Shown: one piece after another, positions 32,795 through 45,885 of the stretch
Layout of the letters: each line of letters opens with the position of its first letter
Position numbering within the stretch: position 1 is the first letter of the stretch
Origin: Rhizophagus clarus
Lineage: Eukaryota > Glomeromycota > Glomeromycetes > Glomerales > Glomeraceae
NCBI GenBank assembly: GCA_015698045.1
Contig: BLAL01000246.1
Span: 1,426,001-1,490,000 of the forward strand
Length of the DNA stretch: 64,000 bases
Reading direction: 5' to 3'
The notes under the pieces: model-generated
Database searches by the model: none
Told to the model about the DNA's origin: nothing
Seen by the model: only the letters and a program-made list of their open reading frames with translations
Position numbers and translations under genes: made by a program

Positions 32795-32829
32795 ATTAAA
32801 TTATATCAGTTTATTATAATATAGAAAAT

Positions 32830-33984
32830 ATAGGATTCCTAAATTAATATTATATCATTAGATTTTGAAAAAATTGGTAACAAAAATTGGCAATAAGAAA
32901 GACAAAAATTCTGGCAGTTATATTAATAATATTTCTTGAAAAAGAGGGACGAAAAGTCAAAAAAGATTGATAGAAGGTCTGAAAGTAGCTATTTTATACT
33001 TTTTTAAAGTCTATTTTAAATATACTTTAATTGAAAATAAATAAATTCACACAATCAAATCAATTAACTAACTTGATTAATATATTTAAAAAGTTTAAGA
33101 TCTTACTTCACAATTTTGTTTTTATCATTAAAATTTGCAAAATCAGATTAATTAATAATTCAACTCAGTAGAATTTTCAAAATTTTAAAAAATTAATCGA
33201 ATTTATAAATGCCACCCAAATTATTTTAAGTAAATTCCAAATTAATTTGTACATTTTGACAGCCATAATTCCCAAATCCCAAATGTACAAATTGTAAAAT
33301 TTATATATATAATTTGTAAATTAATTTGGATTTGTACATTTGGGCTGTCATAATCCCAAATTATTTTGGATTTGGGTGGTATCTATAATCGAATCTTGAT
33401 TTAATATTGATTTTTAAATTAGTAAAATGTTTAAATTTTGCAAAGTCATATCAAATTGATTAATCTAATACCAATAAATTAGCCTTAAATTTTTAATTTT
33501 ATTTGATATGTGAAAAAATTTACTGATTAATAATATTTTAATAAAAAAATAACCTTAAATTTTAATTTTAGTTTTTTTTAAAGTTAAAGAATATTACACC
33601 GATTGATAAAATAAATAACTTTAATTTATAATTATCTTGATATGTTTAAAAATTACAGAATAATAAATACTCTGATCAGTTAATTTTAATAAAATATTTA
33701 ACTGTTTTTATGTTTAAAATTAGCAGAATTATATTAATTGAAAAAATAACTAGTAACTATATAAGGAAATTTTAATTATCTCTCATAATTGTTAATATAA
33801 AATTTTGTTTATTAATAAATTAGCTGATTAATATATTTTAATAAAATTTTTAACTAATAGCCACTTAATTAGCAATTCAGTTATATTTAAACATTATTCA
33901 ATAAACTTTGAATAAACTTTGCGAAATACATTGATTAAACTTTAATAAACTCTGTGATACAGTATCTATACAAATTGTTAAAAT
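32830..33984. other. AT-rich DNA upstream of the CACTA transposase
   Basis: Mostly A/T with TTAATTTTTAAATT-type words and no gene, apart from a short MITE at about 33212-33379. Confidence 0.4.
33212..33379. mobile_element. 168-bp foldback MITE
   Basis: The ends are inverted (CCACCCAAAT and ATTTGGGTGG). The arms continue through CAAATTAATTTGTACATTT and its inverse, and TGACAGCC / GGCTGTCA lie at equal depth, so the whole element can fold into one hairpin. No clear target duplication. Confidence 0.6.
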
Positions 33985-36900
33985 ATGTTGAATTCTTTCA
34001 AAATGATAAGACCAAAGAAAAACTGTATTAATAAAGATCATTTAGAAGTTACTGATGATAATTCTAAAACTAGAGAATTTGTCAAATGCAACTGTTTATT
34101 GCATTGTAGTGGTAGTAAGTTAATGGATCCCAGAACATTCAAGAAACATCAAGAAGAAGTAGCACAATTTCAAATAATTGCTTCTGGATCTCAGAGTTCT
34201 TCTCAAATAAAAGGTATCAGAAACAAACTGGATCATGTAGAATCATCTCTAGGTAAGAGAGGAAAAAGAAGAATCAGAACGGTAGAGCATTCATCTGATG
34301 ATAATGATGACAATGATAGTGAATTGTCCCTAAGCAATAGTGAACTGATGTCAGAGAGATCAGGAAGACAAAATTGTACCAGTAGGATTCTTGATGATAT
34401 GATTCTTGATGGTGATGATAGTGATGATTCTTTGACAAATGAAGAAGGTAGTGGTAACAGATCCTTAATAGATGATGATGATAGGTCTTCTAAAGCTTCT
34501 AAAACTTTTACAGATGATGATTATGATTTAAATGAAAATGAAGTTCTAATCAAACAATTTACCGCACCTGATTTTAATGATCTTGATTATGAATCAGATC
34601 ATAGATATTTTAATACAAACATTAATTATGATGATTTGTGGATACTTTTGTGGATATTCAAATATCAAGCAAGATTTCATTTTTCAGATGTCACCATTGA
34701 TTCACTTATTAAATTTTTTAAAATAGTTTTATCAGATGCTGACTGATCATATTTTGAAAATTTCTCTACAAATTCTTATATGGCAAAAAAACTTTTAAGA
34801 ATCATTAAATGAGAAAAGATATACAAAGTATGTTCAGATTATAACACTTTATATAAAGTTTCAGATCTGCAAAATATATTAGATGCTAAGTTCAAATATA
34901 GCTTGCAGGGTAGAATTAACAAATAAAATCCTGACAGTTAACAGATCTGTCAGAAAACTAAAAATGTTGTTTTCAGTACTGTCTCTAAAGACTCAAATAA
35001 TATCAATATATTAGTGCCTAGGATTTGTTGAGTTACTTCAAAAATTGACAAACCACATAAATGTACCAAATTTATATATTGATATTTATGATGGAGAAGT
35101 ATAGAAAACCTTTCCATTTTCTTTAGACAACTCAGATACTCAATTTTTTACAAATGAGATGGATAATTTCAATCTTAAGATTATGATCAATTTAGATTGA
35201 TTTTAACCATTTAGTTCATCAGCGTACAACTCTAATGTTATCTATGGAGTCATATGTAATTTTTCTCACAAAATGAGATTTAAACAGAAAAACATGCTAT
35301 ATTTAAGACTCCTTTCAGAGCCTAATAAAGTAAAACTACACAACATCAATTATTATCTTAGTCCTATCATTGACGAACTACTAGAACTATAGAATGGTTT
35401 TGATTTACCATTAACCAACTTGTATCCAACTGGCAAAAGAATTTAGATAGCTATAATTTGTTGTATCAATAATATTCCAGCTGTTAAAAAGTTATATGGT
35501 CATATTTCAGCATTAGTTAGCTGTTATTGATGCTATAAAACAGCTAATATCGTTGGAAGAAAATTCAATTATGGAGGATTTGATGACATGACTGAATGGT
35601 TTGTGCAAAAAAACCTAAATGAACACCAACATAATGCTGAATGTTGACGATTATGTAAAATCAAACATGAAAGAAAATATCATGTTTCTGAGATCCATAT
35701 ATGTTGGTCAGAATTATTGAGATTACTATATTTCAACCCTATCAGATTTCTTGTGGTCGATTCAATGCATAATTTATTTTTGAGAATTGCACATTGAATT
35801 GTAAAAAGGTTATGGATAGATAATGGGAAAATAACAAAAATTTATCTTAGCTTAATGGAAAAAAGAGCAAAACAAATAAAAGTTCCAGTCAATTTAGATA
35901 GGATACCTGCTAAAATAATAACTGGAGAAGGATTTTTGGATACACAGCTGATCAATAGAGGGCGTTCATTATGATTTATATGATACCAATTATGTGAGAT
36001 CTTTCAGACGAGGCTAATCAGAAAATTTTAGCAAATTTTGTAAGAGCTTGTTCTTTACTTGTTTGCAGAGTTATTAGAAAGCATTGAGCGAAGCTTATTG
36101 CTGATTGCACTAAGTAGTTTGTTTAGTCAAGAAAAATTATAGGCAGGATAAAATAACTCCAAACATTCACCTATCCCTTTTATTCATTTTGGTACTACTT
36201 ATTTGAAAGAATAAATAGTATATTAGGTAAAAATATATTGACTTGAAAATTCAAAATTTTTAATTGGTAACTAATAATTTTATTGTTCAAATAGGTTCTC
36301 TTCCTAATAGTAAGCATGCTATTGAATTAGAATTATTGTAAATCATCATGCAAAATTCATGGTTAGACATCTTAATATCTGCTCAATTAGACAATACAAA
36401 ATTAATGAATGTATAAGGATGGTTCTGAAACCAAAATATTTCAGATTTGCCAAAATTCCGAAACCATAATCCGAAATTTCAGCCAAATCTGAAATTCTGA
36501 AATCCAAAATTCCAGCCAAAATGTCGAAATTAAATATATAATTTTGGCCAAAATTATGGGTTAATTCTGGCCAGAATTACAGAAATTATGGAATTTCCTT
36601 TTTAGGAAATCTATATTACACAAGATGCTAGATTCATTCTTACCAAAATCGATTTTTGTGGAATGGCTATCACCCAATATAAAAATGATCAACATACCCC
36701 ATTTTCATGTGACGCATTTTTATTGGTTAATTTTAATTTCAGCATTTTGGCTAAAATTATGGATTTCAGCCTTAATTTCAGCTAGCCGAAATGTTTCAGA
36801 TTTTGGTTTTAGAATTTCAGATTTTGGATTTTGGGAAAATCAATTTCGGGGCTATCCTTATGAATGTATTATCTTTAGTTCAATTTTGATTGATAACTGG

Positions 36901-37621
36901 AAGTTTGGCAGCTTATAATGAGTATGACTTTAATGAATTTTACCAGTTTATACAAATTTTTCATCAAAATATCAAAGACACAATTACTGGTAGTGAAAAA
37001 TTTCCAGAAGAGATGCTTACTCCAAGAAATCAGGTATTGTTACCAAATAGCATATATGAACTTTTGGTTAAATATTATAATAATATATATAATTGGAATT
37101 TTGTATCAATTGCTAACATAGTTTTGAGCAATTTATCATTAGAAAATTCTAATCAATCAATCGTTGTACTGCTTATCATAACCTAATTTAGCTGTATTTA
37201 GATTGCTGCTGAAATTTTTGGCTCTAAAAGTGTATCACAATATCAAAGAAATTCATATATTTTGGCTAAGTTTATACAGAACGATAAGACTATAGACATT
37301 TTTTCTGGTCATGTTTAGTATTATTTTGAGCATACAGTTCAGTTACCAACTGGTCCTAAGATGCATCAGCTTGCTTTTGTCAACTGGTATTTTTGGGCTC
37401 TAAATGAGAAAACAAGATTCTATTGTAGAATCGGCAGTTTAGATAATAAAAGTTGCAATGTTGAATTGTGAAAATATGATTTTCACGAATTGTCTAGAGA
37501 TGCCATTATGCTGATTCATAATATATATAGCCAATTTTTGCCTAGCAAATTTACAGTTGGTATACGAAATCCCACTACTTATATGGCAGTTATACCAATT
37601 AATAGACAATTTCATTTATAA
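33985..37621 (+). pseudogene. CACTA (EnSpm) transposase, tnp2 family, decayed
   Basis: The 253-residue first frame (33985-34746) has a Cys/His segment, CNCLLHCSG then DPRTFKKHQEE, and a long Asp/Ser-rich acidic region. The remaining region, in one main frame with many stops, shows the tnp2 core: SSAYNSNVIYGVICNF, MRFKQKNMLYLRLLS, LHNINYYLSPIIDELLEL, CCINNIPAVKKLYGH, VVDSMHNLFLRIAH. Near the end come YYFEHTVQLPTGPKMHQLAF and VNWYFWALNE. More than a dozen in-frame stops occur, nearly all at positions where Trp (TGG), Gln (CAA/CAG) or Arg (CGA) would fit. A 447-bp MITE is inserted at 36414-36860. I did not find the element's CACTA ends. Confidence 0.82.
36414..36860. mobile_element. hAT-like MITE inserted in the CACTA transposase
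   Basis: The ends are inverted (TAAGGATGG-type; right end GGCTATCCTTA) and TGAATGTA flanks both sides (36406-36413 and 36861-36868). The interior is rich in CCGAAATTTCAGCCAAA and TTCTGGCCAGAATTA words. The same TAAGGATGG end is used by the MITE at 50981-51694. The frame 36625-36918 crosses its border and is not a gene. Confidence 0.88.
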
Positions 37622-37639
37622 TAAATAAGAATTTGTTTT

Positions 37640-38040
37640 AAATAAATTGTTATAAAAATTTACAGTTCTTTTAAAAGTAAGTAATCGGTAAATTATATAA
37701 ACTAAAAAGTGGGCAGCATTCAGATAATAATCCAATTGTAACATTTGTTTTAAAAGTGAGCAATCGGTAAACTTAAACTAAAAATAGTTATCAATCGGGT
37801 AATAACCTGATTGATATCTGATTGAAATATGAGCAAATTTTTAACTATTGAACAAATCAGGTAACTGATCAAAAAAAAGTTACAAATTGGGTAGGTACCT
37901 GATTGGTTAGCATTTTACCTGTGATTTTGACATGTCAAAACTATTTCAGCATTTCAGCATTTCGACATATTTTAGGTTTTGACATTTTGATATTGGCCAA
38001 TTGAGTTTTAGCAGGCAACTTTAACTGTAAATATATATTT
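37640..38040. repeat. MITE remnants: GAGCAATCGG words and a TTTTAGCAGGCAACTT end
   Basis: The left part has AATCGGTAAACTTAAACT and ATCAATCGGGTAATAACCTG words in tandem. The right part (37925-38010) has CATGTCAAAACTATTTCAGC and finishes with GAGTTTTAGCAGGCAACTTT, the inverse of the end used at 19186 and 22744. Boundaries are uncertain. Confidence 0.45.
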
Positions 38041-38309
38041 ACTTTTATTTAAGTTTTTGACTTCTTTTATTTGTATCACTTTTATATATTCAATAAAAAA
38101 AAAAATTAAATGAAAGGTAATATATATATTTATTTTAAATTATTATTAAAAAAACAAAAAAAAAGTTATTATAAATAAGAAATGTAATAGAATAGATATA
38201 ATAAATACATTTTCATATAAAAAAATAATTATGTTAAAGTATAAAATATTATATAATAAGATTAATAAATAAATAATACTTTATGCAAGTATACTTTAAT
38301 TATTATTTA
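38041..38309. other. AT-rich 3' flank of the ArfGAP gene
   Basis: AT-rich sequence after the stop codon of the minus-strand gene. It contains several AATAAA-like signals but nothing else. Confidence 0.35.
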
Positions 38310-41300
38310 TTACTTATTTTTCTCTTTAATTTCATTTTCTTTTTGTATATTTCCAAAATTAAGCAATTTTAAAGAAGTTAAAGAAAATTTAGAAGTAACC
38401 AAATTGGAAATTCCAAAATTAGCTCCTGTTTCTTGTATATTATTAAAAAAATCATTACCAATATTGCTTTTACTGACAAGTTCAGCATCATCCATATTTA
38501 ATAAACCTGATTTAGTTAGTGATGATGACAATGATGATGCCATTAGCATCCCTTTATCTTGATCATTTTTTGTTGTAATTGGAAATCTTGAATCTATACT
38601 TGAACTATGTGAAATATATGGTGGTTTATTAACACTTGTCAATGCTTCATCTACTCCAAACATAGAATATTCTATCCTAGTTAACTGATTTTCAAAATTA
38701 TATAATCTTAATGCTGTTACGGCTTGTACATGTTGTAATTCAACTGCAATATCAACTGGAATCTATAAAAATAAATAATCTTTACAATCTTCAATATAAA
38801 AAAAAAAAAAAATCCTTTAATACCTTTCCATTTTTATCTTTTAAATCAGTGTCAGCATGTCTTTTCATCAGAGTTAACAATAATCTGGAATTATTTGTTG
38901 CTGCGGCATGATGAAGTCCACTCCATCCATCATCATCTGCTTCATTTATATTACAAAGCCATTGAAGCAAAAATTCTACTGAAACATTATCATTCCTTAA
39001 TATTGCTTGATGTAATGCTGTAGTGGAATTTATCTCTTCGTTTTTCCAATCTATATTAGCTCCAAGTGATAAATATCTTAAAGCTTCATAAATGTCCGAC
39101 TCACATATAGCTTTCCAAAATCCCTTATAATCAAAATATTTGTTTGGCTTTTGCTTAACTACCAATTGCAAAATAAACAAGAGAATTTGCTCTTACCAGA
39201 TCAACTGTATCATTAATTTCGTCCTTTTCAGAAACTACAAATAATTTTCTAACGTATTTGTCCGTAATGAATTTTTCTTTCTTTGATCTGTAAAAAAATA
39301 TGTAAAATAACTTAAAACAAATAAAACAATTTAAGAAAAATATAATTAAACATACCTCTCCCAAGAAGGATTCTTCATAATTTTATTATTACCCACAAGT
39401 TTTGCCTCGTATATAGAATTTGTTTTAGAGTTTCCTAACTTAAACATAACTCCAAGTGCTTCCGGTTCCCATTTGTCTAACACCAATGATCTAACTTTAC
39501 TAACATGAACACCCAAACTACGATGAATTCCAGAACATTCTATACATAGTAAGGTACCAAAATTTGTACTTGCCCATTGTGGATCTTAAAAATGAAAGAG
39601 GTACCTATTTGTTAGTTTATAATAAAATGGTTTGAATGAGATTATTTTACCTATTAATTTACAATCAACGCAAACATCATTTCCCGGAATTTTTTTTATC
39701 CGTAATATAGATTTCTCTGTTCTGTCCAAACCTTCGTTGCTTATTCGATTATGATCAATAACATGTTCATCTCGTAATACTTCCTAGGATAAATTTGTCG
39801 ATTAAATATATATACAGGATTTCTATTTAAGGAGATTTTAAAAAACATTCATACTTGCAACTGATCTGAACTATTTACAATAAACCTTGTTGTACCTGGA
39901 CCAGAATAAATTGCATCTTGTGCTGTTGTTTGTAAGCAATAAATCCAATCTTTCATTTCTTCTTGATTTTCAGCTTGCAACATATATGTTCTATAATTAA
40001 AAAATAGTGTGAAGATTATAATCGAACTCAATTTAAGAATTACAAAAGACTACTTACCTATTTGGAGATATTACCTCAAAACAAAAACGTCTATCTGTAC
40101 TGTTAAAAGGCTTAATATGACAAAGACGTAATGTTATCGATTCCATCTCATCATCGTTTTTTGAATTCTATAATAAATTAAAAAAAAAAATTTTTGTTTC
40201 AAAAGAAAATAAAACAAACGAAATTTTCTAAATTAATCATACTCTTCCTCCTCTATCGATATAATGCAATTGTTCATTTAAAATGAAGAAATATCTACGG
40301 GCCCATGTTTGCATAACTCGCTGATTTCCTTTTACAAATAGATACCCAGATTTTGTTATAGAAGAATTTATGCCTAAAATTACGTCTTCAGTAGATTTTT
40401 TATAAGAATGTGATGGATTGTATGCTTCTTTGGCTTTCTAGAAAACAAAAATAAATATTAATAACGAATAATGAAATTTCAATCTAGAAATAAAGAAAAT
40501 ATTACCTCTATAATCGATTTCTTTAAATGTTGTGATTCTTGGATGTCATTATTATACTTTGCTCTTGCCTGAATAAATAAATACTTATGTTGTTATTCAT
40601 AAAAAGTTACACTAAGTGTACGTTATTTACCTCATGAAGCAATCCTATTAATAACAATTATAAATAAAAACAATAAAGTTAGTTCTATATAATTTTAACG
40701 CCAGCAAATTATTAATCATAAATATCTCACTTGTAACGTCTTTCATATGAGGTTCCATGTCTTTCAGTATTTCGTAACTTTGATGATAAAATGACGATTC
40801 TGTGAACATTAGAGCCAAAATCTAAAAATAGATTAAACTATATATTAATAAATCTAATCTTTAAAATTAATCTGATATGCTATCTTAATAAACTAACGAA
40901 ATGGACCCTTTACATATTCCATAAATTCAAATTTTTTCTTTGCTTCTAATTCATTTATTTTTATTACGTAATCAAGATATTGATTATGAAATTCTTTACG
41001 AGTTTCTGAAACTTCCAAAGATGCCTAGAAAATTAATGTCGATAAACTATTTAAAGAAGTTTATTGAGATAATGTTGTAAATAACTTACCTCAAAAATTC
41101 CTGCATCTCGAGGTCGTTTACCCATGTACTTAGCAAGTGCCGAATCAGCATCATAACTTGCTTTTTCCACAACTTTTTTCATTTCCTAAATAATTATAGT
41201 ATAGAATAGTAAGTTGTCACATGATTTTATCACATGGAAAGTTTACTAACCTTTAATGGTATTATTCCATTCTTAACAAATGCTTCTAATGGCTCAACGA

Positions 41301-41816
41301 ACATGCTATACATATGCGATTGCTTTTTTATGAGAGTTTTAATAATTATCGAAAAAAAACAAAAAAAAAAAAAAGATCAAAGATTCTTACAAGAATTTTT
41401 CTACTTCTTTCAATCTCTTGAAGGGAATTTGCATATTTTGATAATATAGTTTCTAAGTAAAATTAAATGTGTTATATATAAATTATTATTATAAATGAAT
41501 TAAAAAATGCTATTCTTACTGATAAGTGAATCAGGCTGTTGTTTTGCAAAATTTCCAAATTCTTCAGCGAACTGAAGTTGCTTAGCCGTATATTCTAATT
41601 ATAAATTGAGAATCGATTATAAATATATTCAATTGACCTTCCATAAGCGCGCTTTTTTTTCATACCTGAAGCGAGTTCAACGCTGGATCTTATCAATTTG
41701 ATAAGACTTTTTATGGTAGCTTCTAACCCAAAAATTGAATTCTCGCATTCAGATAATTCTTTTCGAAAGTCTGGTGAATCTTCTAGGCATAAATAAAGGT
41801 TTAAAGGGGTTGTCAT
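38310..41816 (-). CDS. BAR-PH-ArfGAP-ankyrin protein (ACAP type)
   Basis: Stimulates GTP hydrolysis by Arf GTPases at curved endosomal or plasma membranes. I start it at MTTPLNLYLCLEDSPDF (41816); an upstream ATG at 41888 is in frame. The order on the minus strand is: BAR coiled-coil (about 41816-40700, with LALMFTESSFYHQSY and MEPHMKDVT); PH domain (about 40440-39880, with KSGYLFVKGNQRVMQTWARR, RRFCFEVISPNRTYMLQAEN and MKDWIYCLQ); ArfGAP zinc finger (about 39740-39400, with NDVCVDC and LLCIECSGIHRSLGVHVSKV: four Cys in the CX2C-X16-CX2C pattern and the Arg finger in HRSLG); then three ankyrin repeats (about 39150-38820, with STALHQAILRNDNVS and GWSGLHHAAATNNS). The tail is Ser-rich and low in complexity. 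About a dozen short GT-AG introns interrupt it. All domains look intact. The architecture matches human ACAP1-3. Confidence 0.93.
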
Positions 41817-42016
41817 ATTCTTCAGAATAGTAATTAACGTGAGAGGAATGATAGATTTCCAACCTTTAAGGGCGGATATATAAATCATGTGGCAAAATAT
41901 AACCCAAAAAAATGCAACGTAATACAGTTAACGACATATGATCCGAATAAGGAAGACTATTGATTTCTTGCCGGGAGTAACTCGGTAAAACTCGGTAGAG
42001 AGTTTTACCGGTCCGT

Positions 42017-42440
42017 ACGCAAAAATTACGTTCTTGACCCTCCCCGTGTTACTTTCTTGACCTGCATGATTACACATGACAAGAATATTCTTTTCTTGTT
42101 CTGAAAATTAAAAACATTAACGCGTTGTTATTTTCACAAGGATATAGACGTGAAATAAATAGTTTAACATTTAATGAAAAGTCAACAGACTTATTATTTT
42201 TTAACATTTACAGTGTGAATTATTTTAAACAAAAAGTACGTTGTAAAGCTTAATAAAATATTATACGAATTTTTTTGTTTAAAAAATATAAAAAAAACTT
42301 TATTATTGTTAGATATAAAGTGAAAAATAGTGTTTTTTTTCATTTAATTTTCATTCATCATATTTTTGGGACTTCGAGTCAAGAAAAGTTATACATAATC
42401 ATGCATATTTTGAAGAGGGTCAAGAACGTAATTTTTGCGT
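42017..42440. mobile_element. MITE with 26-bp perfect inverted ends
   Basis: The left end starts ACGCAAAAATTACGTTCTTG and continues ACCCTC, and the right end is its exact inverse. Inner arms share TGCATGATTA and TTCTTGAC. It lies about 200 bases upstream of the ArfGAP gene start. A possible short duplication (TCCGT / CCCGT) is imperfect, so I do not assign a superfamily. Confidence 0.75.
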
Positions 42441-42524
42441 CCCGTACATTATGAAATCAGCTATAATGCGGACAAAATGTCCCGGACTTAAAAATACCGG
42501 AGCCCATTTCCCAAAAGAGGGGGA

Positions 42525-42725
42525 CGTCTAAAGCGGAGCAGAGTCACGTGTTTAAAACATTTGTCACCGGCATCACACCTCCTCCACTCTTCAATTTTAC
42601 TAAGTGTATTCTGGGGACAATTTTTCGGTTAGTAAAATCTTATTTTTTGTCACCCCCTATTATTCGTCACATTCGTAATTTCTTAATTCCGTAATGCCTA
42701 GCCAAAACTGCTCCGTCTTAGACGC
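42525..42725. mobile_element. MITE sharing its interior with the 1.0-kb copy
   Basis: The ends are ACGTCTAAAGCGGAGCAG and, inverted, GCGTCTAAGACGGAGCAG. The interior (TTTGTCACCGGCATCACACC, GTGTATTCTGGGGACAA, TTTGTCACCCCCTATTA) aligns with 1058-1200, but there the ends are a different sequence. Confidence 0.6.
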
Positions 42726-42809
42726 TTCCAAAAAAGGAAGTTGTAACAATGCACTTGCTGATCATTTATTGTTACAATTTCCTTTTTTGAATTTGGGCGA
42801 CCGTCTGTC

Positions 42810-45174
42810 TAGGGTGTCCAGGATTTGACGTCGTGATGGCCCAAAAATCAAGCATGAAAAATCACAAAAATCGTGAAAATCGTGATCCATAATTTCAGCC
42901 AGAATTACCATAATTCTGGCCAGAATTAACATAATTCCGATTATGAAAAACTTTTTAATAATTTATATTCTATACAAATTTTATTTATTTATTTACAATT
43001 AAGTAATAAATTTATACATTTATATTATTCATAAATCATCAATTCATTATTATAATCATCATTATTACTAAGATTAAAATAAAGAAAATTAAGCATTTGA
43101 ATATTTTCTTCTTTAAGCACTACTCTTCTATCTGATAAAATGCTTTTATAACTAGAAAAACTACGTTCAATATCTACACCAGATACTGGCAACCATATAT
43201 ATATTAAAGCCAGTGAACTAAGTTCTGGTAATATATGTCTTTTACCTTGCCAATACAAATCCAAATCATCAAATTCTTCAATAGATTCATTAAGTCCACA
43301 GTAAATAGCCCATTCTTATATTAAAGTATCAGTAGGAAGATAAAATTCTTTGATAATTCTATAATTTTCCATATTATGATTAGATGAATTAGATTGAATA
43401 AATCTTGGATCAAAACATTGTATTGCTTTGAAAAATAATAAAACTGGATGATGAGATATATGTTTCTCACATTTTTCATTTGCCAATATAAAAGCTCTAG
43501 AAAATAATGAAACAAAAGATGCAATATCTTGATTTTCTTTGTTTAATAATTGGAATATTTCATTTGAAATTGGAGGATCTCTGGTTCCTGATGATAAAAA
43601 AGCTTGAAGAAATACTATTCGTGAATAAACAAATGGAGCTATAGCCTTGTTTCTTATTTTAAAGAATTCCAAATCATTGATTAATCTAAATAAATAAAGT
43701 ATTATATTAGTAATATTATTATAAAATTATTAAATCCATTAAATTCACTTACCTTTTGCTATTATATGTAATAAAATATATAAATATTTTAACACAAAAA
43801 ACATGGCTTCTGTTTTGACAAAATGTGTAAAGATCTCGAACAGCTTTTGAATCATGATTAATAGAATATTCTGCAGTAACAAAAGTTATTAAATGAGAAT
43901 ATAAAGGTTTAATCCAACATAAAAATAAAAACCATGAATTCCACCTTGTTTTTACTGGTAGGGGTGCTAAAGTAGGTGATTCAATACCATTTTGTAATAA
44001 ATGCTCCTTCCATCGAATTTTTCTTTGTGAATTATAAGTAAATATCGATTTAAAATTCATAATTAATTTGTCAACCAATTCAAACTTTTGAAAGTTTACC
44101 CATGCTTCACCAATTAAATTAAGGATATGCGCTAAGCAACAATTGTGTTTTAAATTTGGTAAAAAGGGAGATAAATTTGAATACGCCAATTTCATGTATG
44201 AAGCGTTATCAGAAATAAAAAAAATAATATTTTCATAAGAAATATTATAAAAATGAATTGTATTCATAACAAATTGTGAAATAGATGAAGCGTTAACATT
44301 AGACAAAAATTCTGTTTTAGTTAATTTAGTTTTATTATCAAAACTAAATAATATATTAACGGCATGCCGATCATAACGATCTGTTGTTTCATCAATTGTC
44401 AAACAAATAATTTTATTGATGACATCATTTTTCAATTTTTGGAGCGCTATTTCATATGATAATGGAAGATATTTCTCACGAAGTTGATTTGCTCCAGTAA
44501 TTAAGCCCGCTATAAACAAAAATATATTAATAAATAAAAATAAAAAAGGTAAATTTGAAATTAAAATATCAGAAAATACATACCATTTTTACAATGATTT
44601 AATAAAAATGGTTTTAATTTCTCAATTTTTTCCAAAGGAATGTCTGCATAAGTAAATGCTTCCACTATCTCTTTATTAATTTTTTCTCGTTCATTTAGTG
44701 TATTTTCAAAAGAAGGTAAAGTTCTTTGGATTAACAAATTAGAATTATTCTTGTTTTTATTATTAAGGTGTTTTAATGTTTTAATATGTTTATCTACAGA
44801 GTTCTTTCTTTCATGATCAATTTCTACATTGCAAAATCGACACCATAATTTGTTTTCTTGTACAATATAGTTTTCACGATACTCAGTACTTTGAGACAAA
44901 CGTATGTGAGGCGTGACCATTTTATTAAAAATGACTAAGCGAAAAAAAAGAAATTATCAATAGTTATTATTGGCAATACATTCACGATTTCACGTGACTT
45001 ATAGTGTCTAAATAGCCAATCATATTTGAGTATCGCAAAAATTGCAAAATTTTGGCCAAAATCGCGGTATCGCAAAAATCACAAAATTTTGGCCAAAATC
45101 GCAATATCACAAAAATCACAAAATTTTGGTCAAAATCATTATAAAATTGTGATCGTCAAATCCTGGACACCCTA
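42810..45174 (-). mobile_element. hAT transposon, 2.4 kb, perfect ends, 8-bp duplication
   Basis: Inverted ends TAGGGTGTCCAGGATTTGAC match perfectly over at least 20 bases, with the duplication CGTCTGTC at 42802-42809 and 45175-45182. The transposase is on the minus strand. The right subterminal region (about 45030-45145) has three direct repeats of ATCGCAAAAATCAC then AAAATTTTGGCCAAA. The left one has CAGAATTACCATAATTCTGG. Perfect ends and duplication mean a recent insertion. Confidence 0.95.
43025..44920 (-). pseudogene. hAT transposase with BED-like finger; one in-frame stop
   Basis: Three exons by my reading: 44920-44582 (exon 1, ending HCKNG), then about 44512-43752 (AGLITGANQLREKYL...), then 43688-43025, with introns starting GTATGT and GTAAGTG. 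Exon 1 has LWCRFCNVEIDHERK then VDKHIKTLKH, a C-x2-C...H-x-H BED-type finger that should bind the element ends. Exon 2 has the first catalytic Asp region ICLTIDETTDRYDRH, then FFISDNASYMKLAY and LKHNCCLAHILNL. Exon 3 ends with WLPVSGVDIERSFSSYKS, the dimerisation domain. A TAA at 43316-43318 splits exon 3 in an otherwise open frame (TLI-stop-EWAIYCG) and fits CAA-to-TAA. The element is otherwise complete and looks young. Confidence 0.88.
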
Positions 45175-45182
45175 CGTCTGTC

Positions 45183-45885
45183 CCTCCCTGTCTGGGAGTT
45201 AACAACTGCAGAAACAATTAAAACAATTGTTAATAAAGTTGTAGAAATTTATTCTTTGAGTCAACTGGATATATGATTTCAATGCCAATTTTTTATGTCG
45301 ATCACTAATAATTTTTTTCTGATACTCAATTTTTGATTTCTTAAATAATGCTCTTTAAGTGTACTCATTCAACATTAATTCGTAATCCGTCTAAAAAGTA
45401 GAGAATTTAATTAATAAAATTTGGGGAAAGTATAAACTCATAAAAAACAGATCTTTACATGAATTTTCTTTATCAACTAATACATTTATATATATATTTA
45501 TTTAGTTTTATATTTGAAATTATATTTAAGAAATGCATACTTGTCTATAAAGAAAAAAATAACAAAGTTGCCCCAATTTAATCTTTTTATGGGCATCATG
45601 ATTTAATATAACAAAGTTTAAATAGTCGATGTTTCAAAATAATTTTCTCAATTTTTACTTTCATTTGATGCCACTCCAGATTTCATTTTCTGCAGTTGGC
45701 TCATGGATTACGAATTTCTATTCTATTTTATAGTTAGTAAAGTGTATAAAAGTTTATTTTATTATTAGTGATGAGTAAAATACTTGGTACATTATAAAAT
45801 TGTACAAGTTCATGACTGATGTAAAAACATCAAAACTAAACCTATAAAGGTTAAACGTGAGAATAGGAGTATAAAAGGTGATGAA
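45183..45885. other. Intergenic DNA, no gene seen
   Basis: Lies between the hAT insertion and the MITE upstream of PHF5A. I see no gene-like frame. Confidence 0.4.
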
